Shown here piece by piece: positions 1 to 8,190 of a DNA stretch of 64,000 nucleotides (its first letter is position 1; each line of letters begins with the position of its first letter). Origin of the DNA: DATDAH01 sp963845425 (GTDB lineage Bacteria; Actinomycetota; Acidimicrobiia; Acidimicrobiales; DATDAH01); contig CAWJSC010000005.1 in assembly GCA_963845425.1 (NCBI GenBank), forward strand, positions 668,896 to 732,895, given 5' to 3'. Position numbers and translations under genes: made by a program. The notes under the pieces were generated by a model. The model saw nothing but the letters and a program-made list of their open reading frames with translations, did not search any database and was not told the origin of the DNA.

Positions 1-2711
1 CAGGGGGGCGCCGCCTCGGGGTCGAGGTCGTACTGCGCGATGGCCTTGGCCACGACGGAGGGCTCGATCGTGCCGTCAGCGGCCAGGCCACTGAGGACCG
101 CCACCACCACGTGGGCCATGTCCGTCTCGAAGAAGCGGCGCAGGGTCTCGCGGGTGTCGCTGCGGCCGAAGCCGTCGGTGCCCAGGGACAGCCACGGGCG
201 GGGCGACCAGCGGGACACCTGGTCGGGCACGGCCCGCATGAAGTCGGTGACGGCCACGACCGGTCCTGAGCCCTCGGCCAGGCGCTCGGTCACCAGCGGG
301 GTGCGGGGGTCGTCGGTCGGGTGGAGGCGGTTCCACCGCTCGACGGCCATGGCCTCCTCCCGGAGGCGCTTGTAGGAGGTGGCCGACCAGAGGTCGACGC
401 CCACGTCGTAGTGCTCGGCCAGCTCGGCCTGGGCTTCCCGGGCCGCCCCGTGAGCCGAACCGCTGAAGAGGACGGTGGCGGGGTGGGTGGCGGCCTCGGG
501 GGCCGGGGCGAAGCGGTAGAGGCCGTCGAGGATGCCGGCGTCGACCCCCTCGGGCTTGACCGGCATGGCGTAGTTCTCGTTGTAGAGGGTCAGGTAGTAG
601 AAGACGTCCTCGCCTTGGGTGGCGTCGCCGTCGGGGTACATGCGGCGGATCCCGTCCTGCACGATCACGGCCAGCTCGTAGGCGAAGGCCGGGTCGTAGG
701 CCTCGCAGGCGGGCACGGTGGAGGCCAGGACGAGGCTGTGGCCGTCCTGGTGCTGGAGGCCCTCGCCCAGCAGGGTCGTGCGGCCGGCCGTCGCCCCCAT
801 CAGGAAGCCCCGGGCCCGGGCGTCGGCCGCGGCCCAGATCAGGTCGCCCACCCGCTGGAACCCGAACATCGAGTAGAAGACGAAGAAGGGCAGCATCGGC
901 GTGCCCCGGTTGGCGTACGAGGTCGCCGCCGCCGTCCAACTGGCCAGGCCGCCGGCCTCGGTGATGCCCTCCTCGAGGATCTGGCCGTCCTGGTCCTCGG
1001 TGTAGGACAGCAGCAGGGCGTGGTCGACGGGCTCGTAGAGCTGGCCGAAGGGGGCGTAGATCTCGAACTCCCGGAACAACGAGTCCATGCCGAAGGTCCG
1101 GGCCTCGTCGGGGACGATGGGCACGACGCGGGGCCCGAAGGACTCGTCTCGGGCCAGGTTCCGCAGGATGCGGGTGAAGACCATCGTGGTCGACGCCTCC
1201 TGGGTGCCGGAACCGGTGGCGAACTCGGCGAAGGCGGAGTCGGCCGGGGGCTTCACGGGCCGGCGGTCCCGGACCACCCGGCTGGGCACGGCGCCGTCCA
1301 GGGCCTGGCGGCGCTCCATCATGTAGCGGTACTCGACGGAGTCCTCGGCCGGCCGGAAGTACGGCGGGGCGTCGGCGTCGAGGGCGTGCTCGGGGATCTC
1401 CTCGTGCAGGTGCAGGCGGTCCCGGAGGGCCTTCAGCTCGTCGACGGTCATCTTCTTGATCTGGTGGGTGGCGTTGCGCCCCTCGAAGCCCGGGCCCAGC
1501 GTCCAACCCTTGACCGTCTTGGCCAGGATCGCGGTGGGGGCCCCGGTCTGCTCGGTGGCGGCCTTGTAGGCCGCGTAGAGCTTCCGGTAGTCGTGGCCCC
1601 CCCGGGGCAGGCTGCGGATGTCGTCGTCGGAGAGGTGGGCGGCCAGGTCTCGCAGCCGGGGGTCGGGGCCGAAGAAGTGCTCCCGGGCGAAGGCCCCGTC
1701 CTCCACCGCGTAGCGCTGGTAGGTGCCGTCGACGGTCTCGTTCATCTTGTTGACCAGCACGCCGTTGACGTCCCGGGCCAGCAGCTCGTCCCAGCGCCCG
1801 CCCCAGATGACCTTGATGACGTTCCAGCCCGCGCCCCGGAAGATGGCCTCCAGCTCCTGGATGATCTTGCCGTTGCCCCGCACCGGGCCGTCCAGGCGCT
1901 GGAGGTTGCAGTTCACGACCCAGGTCAGGTTGTCGAGGCCCTCCCGGGCCGCCAGCGAGATGCTGCCCAGGGTCTCGGGCTCGTCGGCCTCGCCGTCGCC
2001 CACGAAGCACCACACCCGCGACCCGCTGGTGTCGTCGATCTGGCGGTTGTGGAGGTAGCGCAGGAACCGGGCCTGGTAGATGGAGTTGATGGGCCCCAGG
2101 CCCATCGAGACCGTGGGGTACTCCCAGAACTCCGGCATCAGGCGGGGGTGCGGGTAACTGGACAGGCCACCGCCCCCCACCTCCAGGCGGAAGCGGTCCA
2201 GCTGGTCCTCGGTCAGGCGGCCCTCGAGGTAGGCCCGGGCGTACACGCCGGGGGCGGCGTGGCCCTGGAAGTAGACGGCGTCGCCGGACTGGCCGTCGGC
2301 CTTGCCCCGGAAGAAGTGGTTGAAGCCGACCTCGTACTGCGCGGCGGAGGAGGCGAACGTCGAGAGGTGGCCGCCGATGCCCTCGGCGGTCTTGTTGGCC
2401 CGGATGACCATGACCGCGGCGTTCCAGCGGATGAACGCCCGGATGCGGCGCTCGATGTCCTCGTCACCGGGGAACCAGGGCTCCTGTTCGGCCGGGATGG
2501 TGTTGATGTACGGCGTGGACACCGAGGCCGGGGTGCCCACGCCGAGCTGGCGGGAGCGTTCGAGCACCTTGGACAGCAGGAAGCGGGCCCGGGCCTCGCC
2601 CTGGGCGTTGACGACCGCGTCCAGGGAGTCCAGCCACTCCTGGGTCTCCTGGGGGTCGGTGTCGGGCAGCTGGTGCACGAACCCGTCGATGAAGGTCACA
2701 TCTGTCACCAT
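1..2711 (-). CDS. aceE: pyruvate dehydrogenase E1 component, homodimeric type (3' end cut by window edge)
   Basis: Thiamine-diphosphate E1 that decarboxylates pyruvate and reductively acetylates the lipoyl group of E2 in the pyruvate dehydrogenase complex. About 903 codons are in the window and the stop codon lies beyond base 1; actinobacterial AceE is about 900-930 residues, so only a few codons are missing. The translation shows the family signatures YINTIPAEQEPWFPGDED near residue 70, VGFNHFFRGKADG, VWCFVGDGEADEPE (ThDP/Mg site) and LLGEGLQHQDGHS in the C-terminal half. The ATG at 2711 is preferred because an in-frame TAG lies about 22 bases upstream and no other ATG intervenes; the N-terminus is about 25 residues shorter than the M. 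tuberculosis protein as I recall it. Its ATG overlaps the ATG of the divergent RNase H gene (CATG). Its E2 and E3 partners are probably the genes near 20.8-23.9 kb. Confidence 0.95.
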   Translation of the reverse strand, partial: MVTDVTFIDGFVHQLPDTDPQETQEWLDSLDAVVNAQGEARARFLLSKVLERSRQLGVGTPASVSTPYINTIPAEQEPWFPGDEDIERRIRAFIRWNAAVMVIRANKTAEGIGGHLSTFASSAAQYEVGFNHFFRGKADGQSGDAVYFQGHAAPGVYARAYLEGRLTEDQLDRFRLEVGGGGLSSYPHPRLMPEFWEYPTVSMGLGPINSIYQARFLRYLHNRQIDDTSGSRVWCFVGDGEADEPETLGSISLAAREGLDNLTWVVNCNLQRLDGPVRGNGKIIQELEAIFRGAGWNVIKVIWGGRWDELLARDVNGVLVNKMNETVDGTYQRYAVEDGAFAREHFFGPDPRLRDLAAHLSDDDIRSLPRGGHDYRKLYAAYKAATEQTGAPTAILAKTVKGWTLGPGFEGRNATHQIKKMTVDELKALRDRLHLHEEIPEHALDADAPPYFRPAEDSVEYRYMMERRQALDGAVPSRVVRDRRPVKPPADSAFAEFATGSGTQEASTTMVFTRILRNLARDESFGPRVVPIVPDEARTFGMDSLFREFEIYAPFGQLYEPVDHALLLSYTEDQDGQILEEGITEAGGLASWTAAATSYANRGTPMLPFFVFYSMFGFQRVGDLIWAAADARARGFLMGATAGRTTLLGEGLQHQDGHSLVLASTVPACEAYDPAFAYELAVIVQDGIRRMYPDGDATQGEDVFYYLTLYNENYAMPVKPEGVDAGILDGLYRFAPAPEAATHPATVLFSGSAHGAAREAQAELAEHYDVGVDLWSATSYKRLREEAMAVERWNRLHPTDDPRTPLVTERLAEGSGPVVAVTDFMRAVPDQVSRWSPRPWLSLGTDGFGRSDTRETLRRFFETDMAHVVVAVLSGLAADGTIEPSVVAKAIAQYDLDPEAAPP

Positions 2712-3777
2712 GCCCCGGATGACGACGATCGTCTACACCGACGGGGCCTGTTCGGGGAACCCGGGGCCGGGCGGCTGGGCCTGGGTGGTCCCCGACGGCG
2801 CCTTCGCCAGCGGCGCGGACGCCCACACCACGAACCAGCGCATGGAGATCGAGGCGGCGACCGAGGCGCTGTACGCCATCGACGGGCCCGTCAACGTCGT
2901 CAGCGACTCCACCTACGTCGTGCACTGCTTCACCAAGAAGTGGTATGTCGGCTGGAAGGCCAAGGGCTGGAAGAACGCCAAGAAGGAGGACGTGGCCAAC
3001 CAGGACCTGTGGCGGCCCCTCATCGACCACGTGCTCGAACGGGGCGACGTGACCTGGACGTGGGTGAAGGGCCACAGCGGCGACGAGTGGAACGACGTGG
3101 CCGACCGCCTGGCGGTGGAGGCGGCGACGAGCCAACAAGGCCGGTCGGGGGACCGCCCGCCCGAGGTCCTGGGGGTGGCCGACGCGGTGGGGCTGGGGGC
3201 GTGGGCGCCGCCGGAGCCCGAACCGGTGACGAAGGCGTCGTCGGGCACCGGGGGGCCGACGAACCGGCCCGCCGGCCACCTGGTGGCGGTGTTCGGGCAC
3301 CGGCCGCCGGAGCTGGGCGGCTACGAGGCCAACCTCCTGCAGGCCGCGGTGCAGCGGCGCCTGGGCGACATCCTGGACGCCCAACGCCAGTTGGACGACG
3401 ACCTCGTCCTGCTCACCGGCCTGCAGCTCGGGGCCGAGCAGCTGGCGGCCGAGGCCGCGGTGGACCGGGGCGTGCCCTTCGTCGCCGTCCAGCCCTTCCC
3501 GGACCCGGACGGCAAGTGGCCCGCGGCCAGCCGGGCCGCCTACCGCCGCCTGCTCGACCACGCCCGGGAGGTCGTGCTGCTGCAGAAGAAGAGCGTGCGC
3601 AGTCCGGGCGATGTCCGGCGGGCCATGGGCCAGCGGGACGCCTGGCTGACCCGGGCCGCCGACGCCGCCATCGTCGTGTGGGACGGCAAAGACGCCCTCC
3701 TGGGCAAGGCCGTCCGGGCCCTCGAGCAGGAGATCGGTGACGAGGTCTGGATCATCGACCCCAACGAGCTGGGGTGA
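2710..3777 (+). CDS. RNase HI fused to a C-terminal SLOG/DUF1273-like domain
   Basis: 355 residues. Residues 4-140 are a type 1 RNase H: IVYTDGACSGNPGPGGW, with the acidic residues D11, E46, D66 and D132 and the segment WVKGHSGDEWNDVADRLA. It would cleave the RNA strand of RNA-DNA hybrids. After a proline/glycine-rich linker (about 143-188), residues 189-352 resemble the YpsA/DUF1273 group of the SLOG superfamily: VAVFGHRPPELGGY, LLTGLQLGAEQLAAE, a PF..W block, MGQRDAWLTRAADAAIVVWDG and a C-terminal glycine-containing helix. SLOG domains are known or predicted nucleotide- or nucleoside-binding Rossmannoid folds; what this one binds is unknown. The start at 2710 is drawn for the longest form; the ATG at 2719 (MTTIVYTDG) is equally plausible. 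There is no SD. It converges on the J-domain gene, with stop codons adjacent at 3777/3778. Confidence 0.85.
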   Translation: MPRMTTIVYTDGACSGNPGPGGWAWVVPDGAFASGADAHTTNQRMEIEAATEALYAIDGPVNVVSDSTYVVHCFTKKWYVGWKAKGWKNAKKEDVANQDLWRPLIDHVLERGDVTWTWVKGHSGDEWNDVADRLAVEAATSQQGRSGDRPPEVLGVADAVGLGAWAPPEPEPVTKASSGTGGPTNRPAGHLVAVFGHRPPELGGYEANLLQAAVQRRLGDILDAQRQLDDDLVLLTGLQLGAEQLAAEAAVDRGVPFVAVQPFPDPDGKWPAASRAAYRRLLDHAREVVLLQKKSVRSPGDVRRAMGQRDAWLTRAADAAIVVWDGKDALLGKAVRALEQEIGDEVWIIDPNELG

Positions 3778-4398
3778 TCAGTGGAAGTGCAGCGCCCGCA
3801 GCGTGGCGTGGGCGGCGTTGATCTCCGCCATGCGGTTCCGGCCCAACTCCCGGGCGTCGGGGGAGAAGGCGAACAGCCGGTCGGGGTGGAACTGCTTGGC
3901 CAGGGTGCGGTGCGCCCGGGTGATCGCCTCCCAGTCGGCGCCGATGTCGACCTGGAGCACGAGGTGGGCCGAGTCGAGGTCGATGCCCCCGGGGACGGCG
4001 AGGTCGGCCTCGACGGTCTCCTCGGCCTCGCTGGTGTCGTCGGTCGCCTCGGCGGTCTCGGCGGTCTCGGCGGCCGGGGGCGACGGCCTCTCGTCGGCCG
4101 ATGGTGGGGGCGGCTGCGGCCGCCTCCTGCTGAACATGGAGTCGGCGGTCCACTCGCGGGCGGCGGGCGGATCGGGGGGTCGGGGGGGCGCTTCGGCCGC
4201 GTGGCGGGGGCCCTGAGGCACCCCGGCGACCTTCTCGCGGGCGACCCACCACGCGTGCTCGTCCTCGCTGAGGTCGACGGCCTGGTCCTCGAGGTCATCG
4301 TCCCCGCGGCGGAACAGACGACCTCTCCTCCCAGCAGCGTTCACTGCTGTCTTTATCGGCCCCCGGGACCGGGCCTTGACGACGGGTACATTCCGCAC
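3778..4398 (-). CDS. J-domain-like protein with acidic, proline-rich N-terminal region
   Basis: 206 residues. The last 60 residues look like a DnaJ J-domain: a DWEAITRAHRTLAKQFHPDRL helix-loop with an intact HPD tripeptide, then a helix with NRMAEINAAHATLRAL. J-domains stimulate Hsp70/DnaK ATPase. The first 140 residues are low-complexity, first basic (GRRGRLFRRGDDD), then proline- and glutamate-rich, so this is not a canonical DnaJ (no G/F or zinc domains). The start is uncertain: the GTG at 4398 is two bases from the divergent hyuA ATG, and no good internal start precedes the J-domain except the ATG of MFSRRR. The partner chaperone is not in the window. Confidence 0.7.
   Translation of the reverse strand: MRNVPVVKARSRGPIKTAVNAAGRRGRLFRRGDDDLEDQAVDLSEDEHAWWVAREKVAGVPQGPRHAAEAPPRPPDPPAAREWTADSMFSRRRPQPPPPSADERPSPPAAETAETAEATDDTSEAEETVEADLAVPGGIDLDSAHLVLQVDIGADWEAITRAHRTLAKQFHPDRLFAFSPDARELGRNRMAEINAAHATLRALHFH
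4387..4392 (+). promoter_or_regulatory. candidate -10 element (TACATT) for leaderless hyuA
   Basis: TACATT ends 8 bases before the hyuA ATG and there is no purine-rich ribosome site in between. The layout matches the leaderless start pattern seen at many genes in this window. No convincing -35 is visible. Confidence 0.35.
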
Positions 4399-4400
4399 AG

Positions 4401-6215
4401 ATGCGGATCGGGTCGGACACCGGGGGCACGTTCACCGACCTGGTGACCGAGCGGGGCCGGGTGGTCAAGGTGCTGTCGACCCCCGAGGATCCCACCGAGG
4501 CCATTCGGGCGGGGATCCGCGCGTTGCGGTTGCGGCGGCTGGACGTCCTGGCCCACGGCACCACCGTGGCCACCAACGCCCTGCTGGAGGGCGACCTGGC
4601 CTCGACCGCCCTGGTGACCACGACCGGCTTCGCCGACGTCATCGAGATCGCCCGCCAGGACCGGCCTCGACTCTATGACCAGGGGGCCGACCGGCCGGCC
4701 CCGCTCGTCGACCGGTCGCTGCGGTTGGAGGTGGACGAGCGCCTGGACGCCACGGGTCAGGAGCTGGAGGCGGTCGGGGAGGTGCCGGAGATCCCCGCGA
4801 CCGCGACGGCCGTGGCGGTGTGCCTCCTGCACGCCGACCTCGATCCCGCCCACGAGGCCGCGGTGGCCGCCGAGCTCCGGGCGCGGGGCCTCGACGTGTC
4901 GGCGTCCCACGAGGTCTCCCCCGAGTTCCGGGAGTACGAGCGCACGGTGACCACCGTGGTCAACGCCGGCCTGGGGCCGGTCTGCCGGCGCTACCTCGAG
5001 GCGCTGGCGCCGTTGGCCACCCGGGTCCTGGTGATGACCTCGGCGGGGGGACTGGCCCCGGTGGCCGCCGCCGCCCGGACCCCGGCCGGGTTGCTCCTGT
5101 CGGGCCCCGCGGGTGGGGTGCGGGCCGCCGCGGCCTATGCCGTCGCCGCCGGCTACCCCGACGCGGTGACCTTCGACATGGGCGGCACCAGCACCGACGT
5201 CGCCCTCGTGCTGGACGGGGAGCCCCAGCCGGCCGCCGAGCGGGAGGTGGCGGGGTACCCGATCCGGCTGGCCTCGGTCGACGTGCACACCATCGGGGCC
5301 GGCGGGGGTTCCATCGCCGCCCTGGACGCCGGCGGGGCGCTGACGGTGGGGCCGCGTTCGGCGGGGGCGGCCCCGGGGCCGGCCTGCTACGGGCTCGGTG
5401 GGCAGGAGCCGACCGTCACCGACGCCAACCTCGTCGCCGGTCGCATCCCGGCCGCGCTCGGCTTCGACGCCCTGGGCGAGCTGGACCGGGACGCGGCCGC
5501 GGCGGCCCTCGAGGGACTCGGCCTGGGGTCGGCGGAGACGGCGGCCGAAGGGGTGGTGGAGGTGGTGGACGCCCTGATGGAGCGGGCCGTGCGGCGGGTG
5601 TCGGTCGAGCGGGGCATCGACCCGACCGGCCTGGCCCTCGTCGCCTTCGGCGGGGCCGGGCCGCTGCACGCCTGTGGGCTGGCCGACCGTCTGGGCATGG
5701 CGGCGGTGGTCATCCCGCCCCGGGCCGGGGTGCTGTCCGCCGTCGGGCTCCTGGCCGCCCCCGTCCAGCACGACCGGGTGCGGACGTGGGCCACCCCGAC
5801 CGACCACGACGGCCTCGAGGCGGCGTTGGCCGCACTGCGCGAGGAGACGGTCGCCGCCCTGGTGGCCGATGCCGGCGGGACGGCCGGCGACGTCGAGGTG
5901 GTGGTGTCCGTCGACGCCCGCTACGAGGGTCAGAGCCACGAGCTGCGGGTGGCCGACGTGGCCGACTTCCCCGAGCGCCACCGGCGTCACAACGGCTATG
6001 ACCGGGAGGATCACCCGGTGGAGGTCGTCGCCCTGCGGGCCAGCGCCCGGCGGCCCTCGACCCTCGACCCGACCCGGATGAAGGCCCGCCCGCGCCCGCC
6101 CTTGGCGGGCCCGGCCGTGGTGGTGGAGGACGACACGACCATCTGGGTCCCGGCGGGCTGGCGGGGCATGCCCGGCCCGGCGGGGACCCTGGTGCTGACC
6201 CGGGCCGAGCCGTGA
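4401..6215 (+). CDS. hyuA: hydantoinase/oxoprolinase family subunit A
   Basis: 604 residues of the HyuA / N-methylhydantoinase A / acetophenone-carboxylase-alpha family, ATP-dependent amidohydrolases or carboxylases of the actin-like ATPase fold. The N-terminal GSDTGGTFTDLV and HGTTVATNALLE motifs and the central VTFDMGGTSTDVALV (phosphate-binding loops) are present, as is the HTIGAGGGSIA block. It is shorter than typical members (about 680-720 residues), mainly at the C-terminus. The stop overlaps the hyuB start by four bases (GTGA), so the two are translationally coupled and should form an A/B complex. The substrate cannot be read from sequence; hydantoins, 5-oxoproline and ketone carboxylation are all known in the family. 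Confidence 0.9.
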   Translation: MRIGSDTGGTFTDLVTERGRVVKVLSTPEDPTEAIRAGIRALRLRRLDVLAHGTTVATNALLEGDLASTALVTTTGFADVIEIARQDRPRLYDQGADRPAPLVDRSLRLEVDERLDATGQELEAVGEVPEIPATATAVAVCLLHADLDPAHEAAVAAELRARGLDVSASHEVSPEFREYERTVTTVVNAGLGPVCRRYLEALAPLATRVLVMTSAGGLAPVAAAARTPAGLLLSGPAGGVRAAAAYAVAAGYPDAVTFDMGGTSTDVALVLDGEPQPAAEREVAGYPIRLASVDVHTIGAGGGSIAALDAGGALTVGPRSAGAAPGPACYGLGGQEPTVTDANLVAGRIPAALGFDALGELDRDAAAAALEGLGLGSAETAAEGVVEVVDALMERAVRRVSVERGIDPTGLALVAFGGAGPLHACGLADRLGMAAVVIPPRAGVLSAVGLLAAPVQHDRVRTWATPTDHDGLEAALAALREETVAALVADAGGTAGDVEVVVSVDARYEGQSHELRVADVADFPERHRRHNGYDREDHPVEVVALRASARRPSTLDPTRMKARPRPPLAGPAVVVEDDTTIWVPAGWRGMPGPAGTLVLTRAEP

Positions 6216-7867
6216 GCGACGAGACCGGCTCGCCCGCCGAGGTCGAGGTCGGCGACGAGACCGACGACGAGGTCGACGTCGAGGCCGGCGACGAGATCGA
6301 GGACCCGACCGCGGGCCCGGCGCTCGATCCGGCCGCCCTGCAGGTCCTGGTCTCCCGGCTCACCGGCATCGCCGAGGAGATGGGCGCCGTGCTGCGCCGG
6401 GCGGCCTTCAGCCCCAACATCAAGGAACGGGCCGACTGCTCCGCCGCCCTGTTCGACGTCGACGGCGACCTCCTGGTGCAGGCCGAGCACATCCCGGTGC
6501 ACCTCGGGTCGATGCCCGCGGCGGTGGCCGCCGCCATCGCGGCCTTCGGTGACGAGATCGAGCCCGGCGAGCAGATCGTCCTCAACGACCCCTTCGCCGG
6601 GGGGACCCACCTCAACGACATCACCGTGGTGGCCCCGGTCCACGTCGACGGGGCGCGGATCGGGTGGGTGGCCAACCGGGCCCACCACGCCGACATCGGC
6701 GGGGCCACGCCGGGGTCGATCCCGCCCGATGCCACCGAGATCCAACAGGAGGGCCTGCGTCTGCCGCCCGTGCGGCTGAACGCCGACGTCCGGGAGGTCA
6801 TCGTGGCCAGCTCGCGGACGCCGGAGGAGCGACGGGGGGACCTGGACGCCCAGTGGGGCGCCAACGTGGTCGGGATGACCCGCCTGGCGGGGGAGGTCGG
6901 CCAGCCCTTCGCCGAGGTGACCGCCTACGGCGAGCGCCGCATGCGGGCCGCCCTGGAGGCGCTCCCGGACGGCCGGTGGGACTTCGCCGACGTGCTCGAC
7001 TCCACCGGGCCGAGGCCCGAGCAGCACGCCGCGGCCAACATCTGTGTGTCGGTCGCCGTCGAGGGCGACGAGATCACCTTCGACTTCACGGGCACCGACG
7101 AGCAGCGGTCGGGCAACATGAACGCGGTCGAGGCGGTCACGCTCAGTGCGGTCTCGTTCGCGTTGCGATCGGCGGTCGTGCCCGACCTGGAAGGGGTCGG
7201 CGGATCGATGCGCCCCGTCACCGTGATCGCCCCGGCGGGGACCCTGGTGGCGGCCCAGGCGCCGGTCGCGGTGGGCGCGGGCAACGTCGAGGTCAGCCAG
7301 CGCATCGCCGACGTCTGCCTGGGGGCGCTCGCCCAGGTGGTCCCCGACCGGGTGGCGGCGGCGTCGCAGGGGACGATGAACAACGTGCTGCTCGGCGGCG
7401 ACGGCTGGGTCTACTACGAGACCGTCGCCGGGGGTCAGGGGGCCCGGCCCGACGGTGACGGCATGAGCGGCGTGCACACGGGAATGACGAACACGCGAAA
7501 CACGCCGACCGAGGCGCTGGAACGGGCCTACCCGATGCGGGTGCGGCGTTACCGGCTGCGGTCGGGGAGCGGCGGGGCGGGACTCCACCGCGGCGGCGAG
7601 GGCATCGAGCGGGACGTGGAGGTGCTCGAGGACGTGACCCTCTCGCTGATCACCGAGCGCCGGTTGTTCCCGCCCTGGGGGCTCGCCGGCGGAGGCCCGG
7701 GCGCCGTGGGCGAGAACTGGCTCCTGCCCGGTGGGGACGAGAAGCAGGCGGAGCGCCTGGGCGACAAGTGCACGCTGCAGTTGAAGGCCGGCGACGTCCT
7801 CCGGATGCGCACCCCCGGAGGCGGGGGCTGGGAGCGGGGGGTGACCGGGCGGTGCCGTGAGCCCTGA
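6212..7867 (+). CDS. hyuB: hydantoinase/oxoprolinase family subunit B
   Basis: 551 residues, GTG start overlapping the hyuA stop. It shows the HyuB family landmarks: LTGIAEEMGAVLRRAAFSPNIKER, CSAALFDVDGDLLVQAEHIPVHLGSM, LNDPFAGGTHLNDITVV, NRAHHADIGGATPGSIPP and the glycine-rich C-terminal TPGGGGWE. The first 35 residues are an acidic E/D-rich extension not needed by the family fold. It acts with HyuA as the second subunit of an ATP-dependent hydrolase or carboxylase. A relic of a second HyuB C-terminus lies about 100 bp downstream. Confidence 0.9.
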   Translation: MSDETGSPAEVEVGDETDDEVDVEAGDEIEDPTAGPALDPAALQVLVSRLTGIAEEMGAVLRRAAFSPNIKERADCSAALFDVDGDLLVQAEHIPVHLGSMPAAVAAAIAAFGDEIEPGEQIVLNDPFAGGTHLNDITVVAPVHVDGARIGWVANRAHHADIGGATPGSIPPDATEIQQEGLRLPPVRLNADVREVIVASSRTPEERRGDLDAQWGANVVGMTRLAGEVGQPFAEVTAYGERRMRAALEALPDGRWDFADVLDSTGPRPEQHAAANICVSVAVEGDEITFDFTGTDEQRSGNMNAVEAVTLSAVSFALRSAVVPDLEGVGGSMRPVTVIAPAGTLVAAQAPVAVGAGNVEVSQRIADVCLGALAQVVPDRVAAASQGTMNNVLLGGDGWVYYETVAGGQGARPDGDGMSGVHTGMTNTRNTPTEALERAYPMRVRRYRLRSGSGGAGLHRGGEGIERDVEVLEDVTLSLITERRLFPPWGLAGGGPGAVGENWLLPGGDEKQAERLGDKCTLQLKAGDVLRMRTPGGGGWERGVTGRCREP

Positions 7868-7968
7868 TCGGCGGATGGCCGCGGGGTAATCGACTGAGAC
7901 GCTAGCGGATCGTCGGCGGGCGCGTCACGGCCGAGCTGCGTCGAGCGGAGGGGTGAGCGGCGGAGGGC

Positions 7969-8028
7969 GGCGACCTGCGCATGCGCACCCCCGGAGGCGG
8001 CGGCTGGGGTCCGTTCCGGGATCAATGA
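7969..8028 (+). pseudogene. relic of a second HyuB C-terminus
   Basis: A 20-codon stretch reads GDLRMRTPGGGGWGPFRDQ then TGA, matching the end of the upstream hyuB product (GDVLRMRTPGGGGWE). About 30 of the DNA bases around the TPGGGGW codons are nearly identical to hyuB. No start or remaining gene body is visible. It is either the scar of a tandem hyuB copy or a local duplication. The rest of 7868-8190 holds no gene; it contains several AAGGT pentamers just before the next gene. Confidence 0.55.
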
Positions 8029-8176
8029 ATGGTCTAAGAAGGGAGTAAGCGACCTGCCGGACCTGGACGTCTCGGCAGGGGATGTGATCGAGGATCTCGA
8101 CGCCGGACGGGGTTCGGGATCGGTGGGATCCGACCGACCTTAGGCGGTCAGACCATAAGGTTAGTAAAGGTCAAGG

Positions 8177-8182
8177 TAAGGT
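8177..8182 (+). promoter_or_regulatory. candidate -10 element (TAAGGT) before the decayed AAA ATPase gene
   Basis: TAAGGT ends 8 bases before the ATG at 8191. Two further AAGGT repeats lie at 8156-8180, perhaps an operator, but this is a guess from spacing only. Confidence 0.3.
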
Positions 8183-8190
8183 CCGTTGAC

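Noticed and set aside
321..3740. A 1,139-codon open frame on the + strand covering aceE
   Set aside because: It is antisense to aceE, has biased repetitive composition (G, V, L, H, R) and no recognisable motif; long shadow frames are expected at this GC content. The end of the region is explained by the RNase H fusion in another frame.
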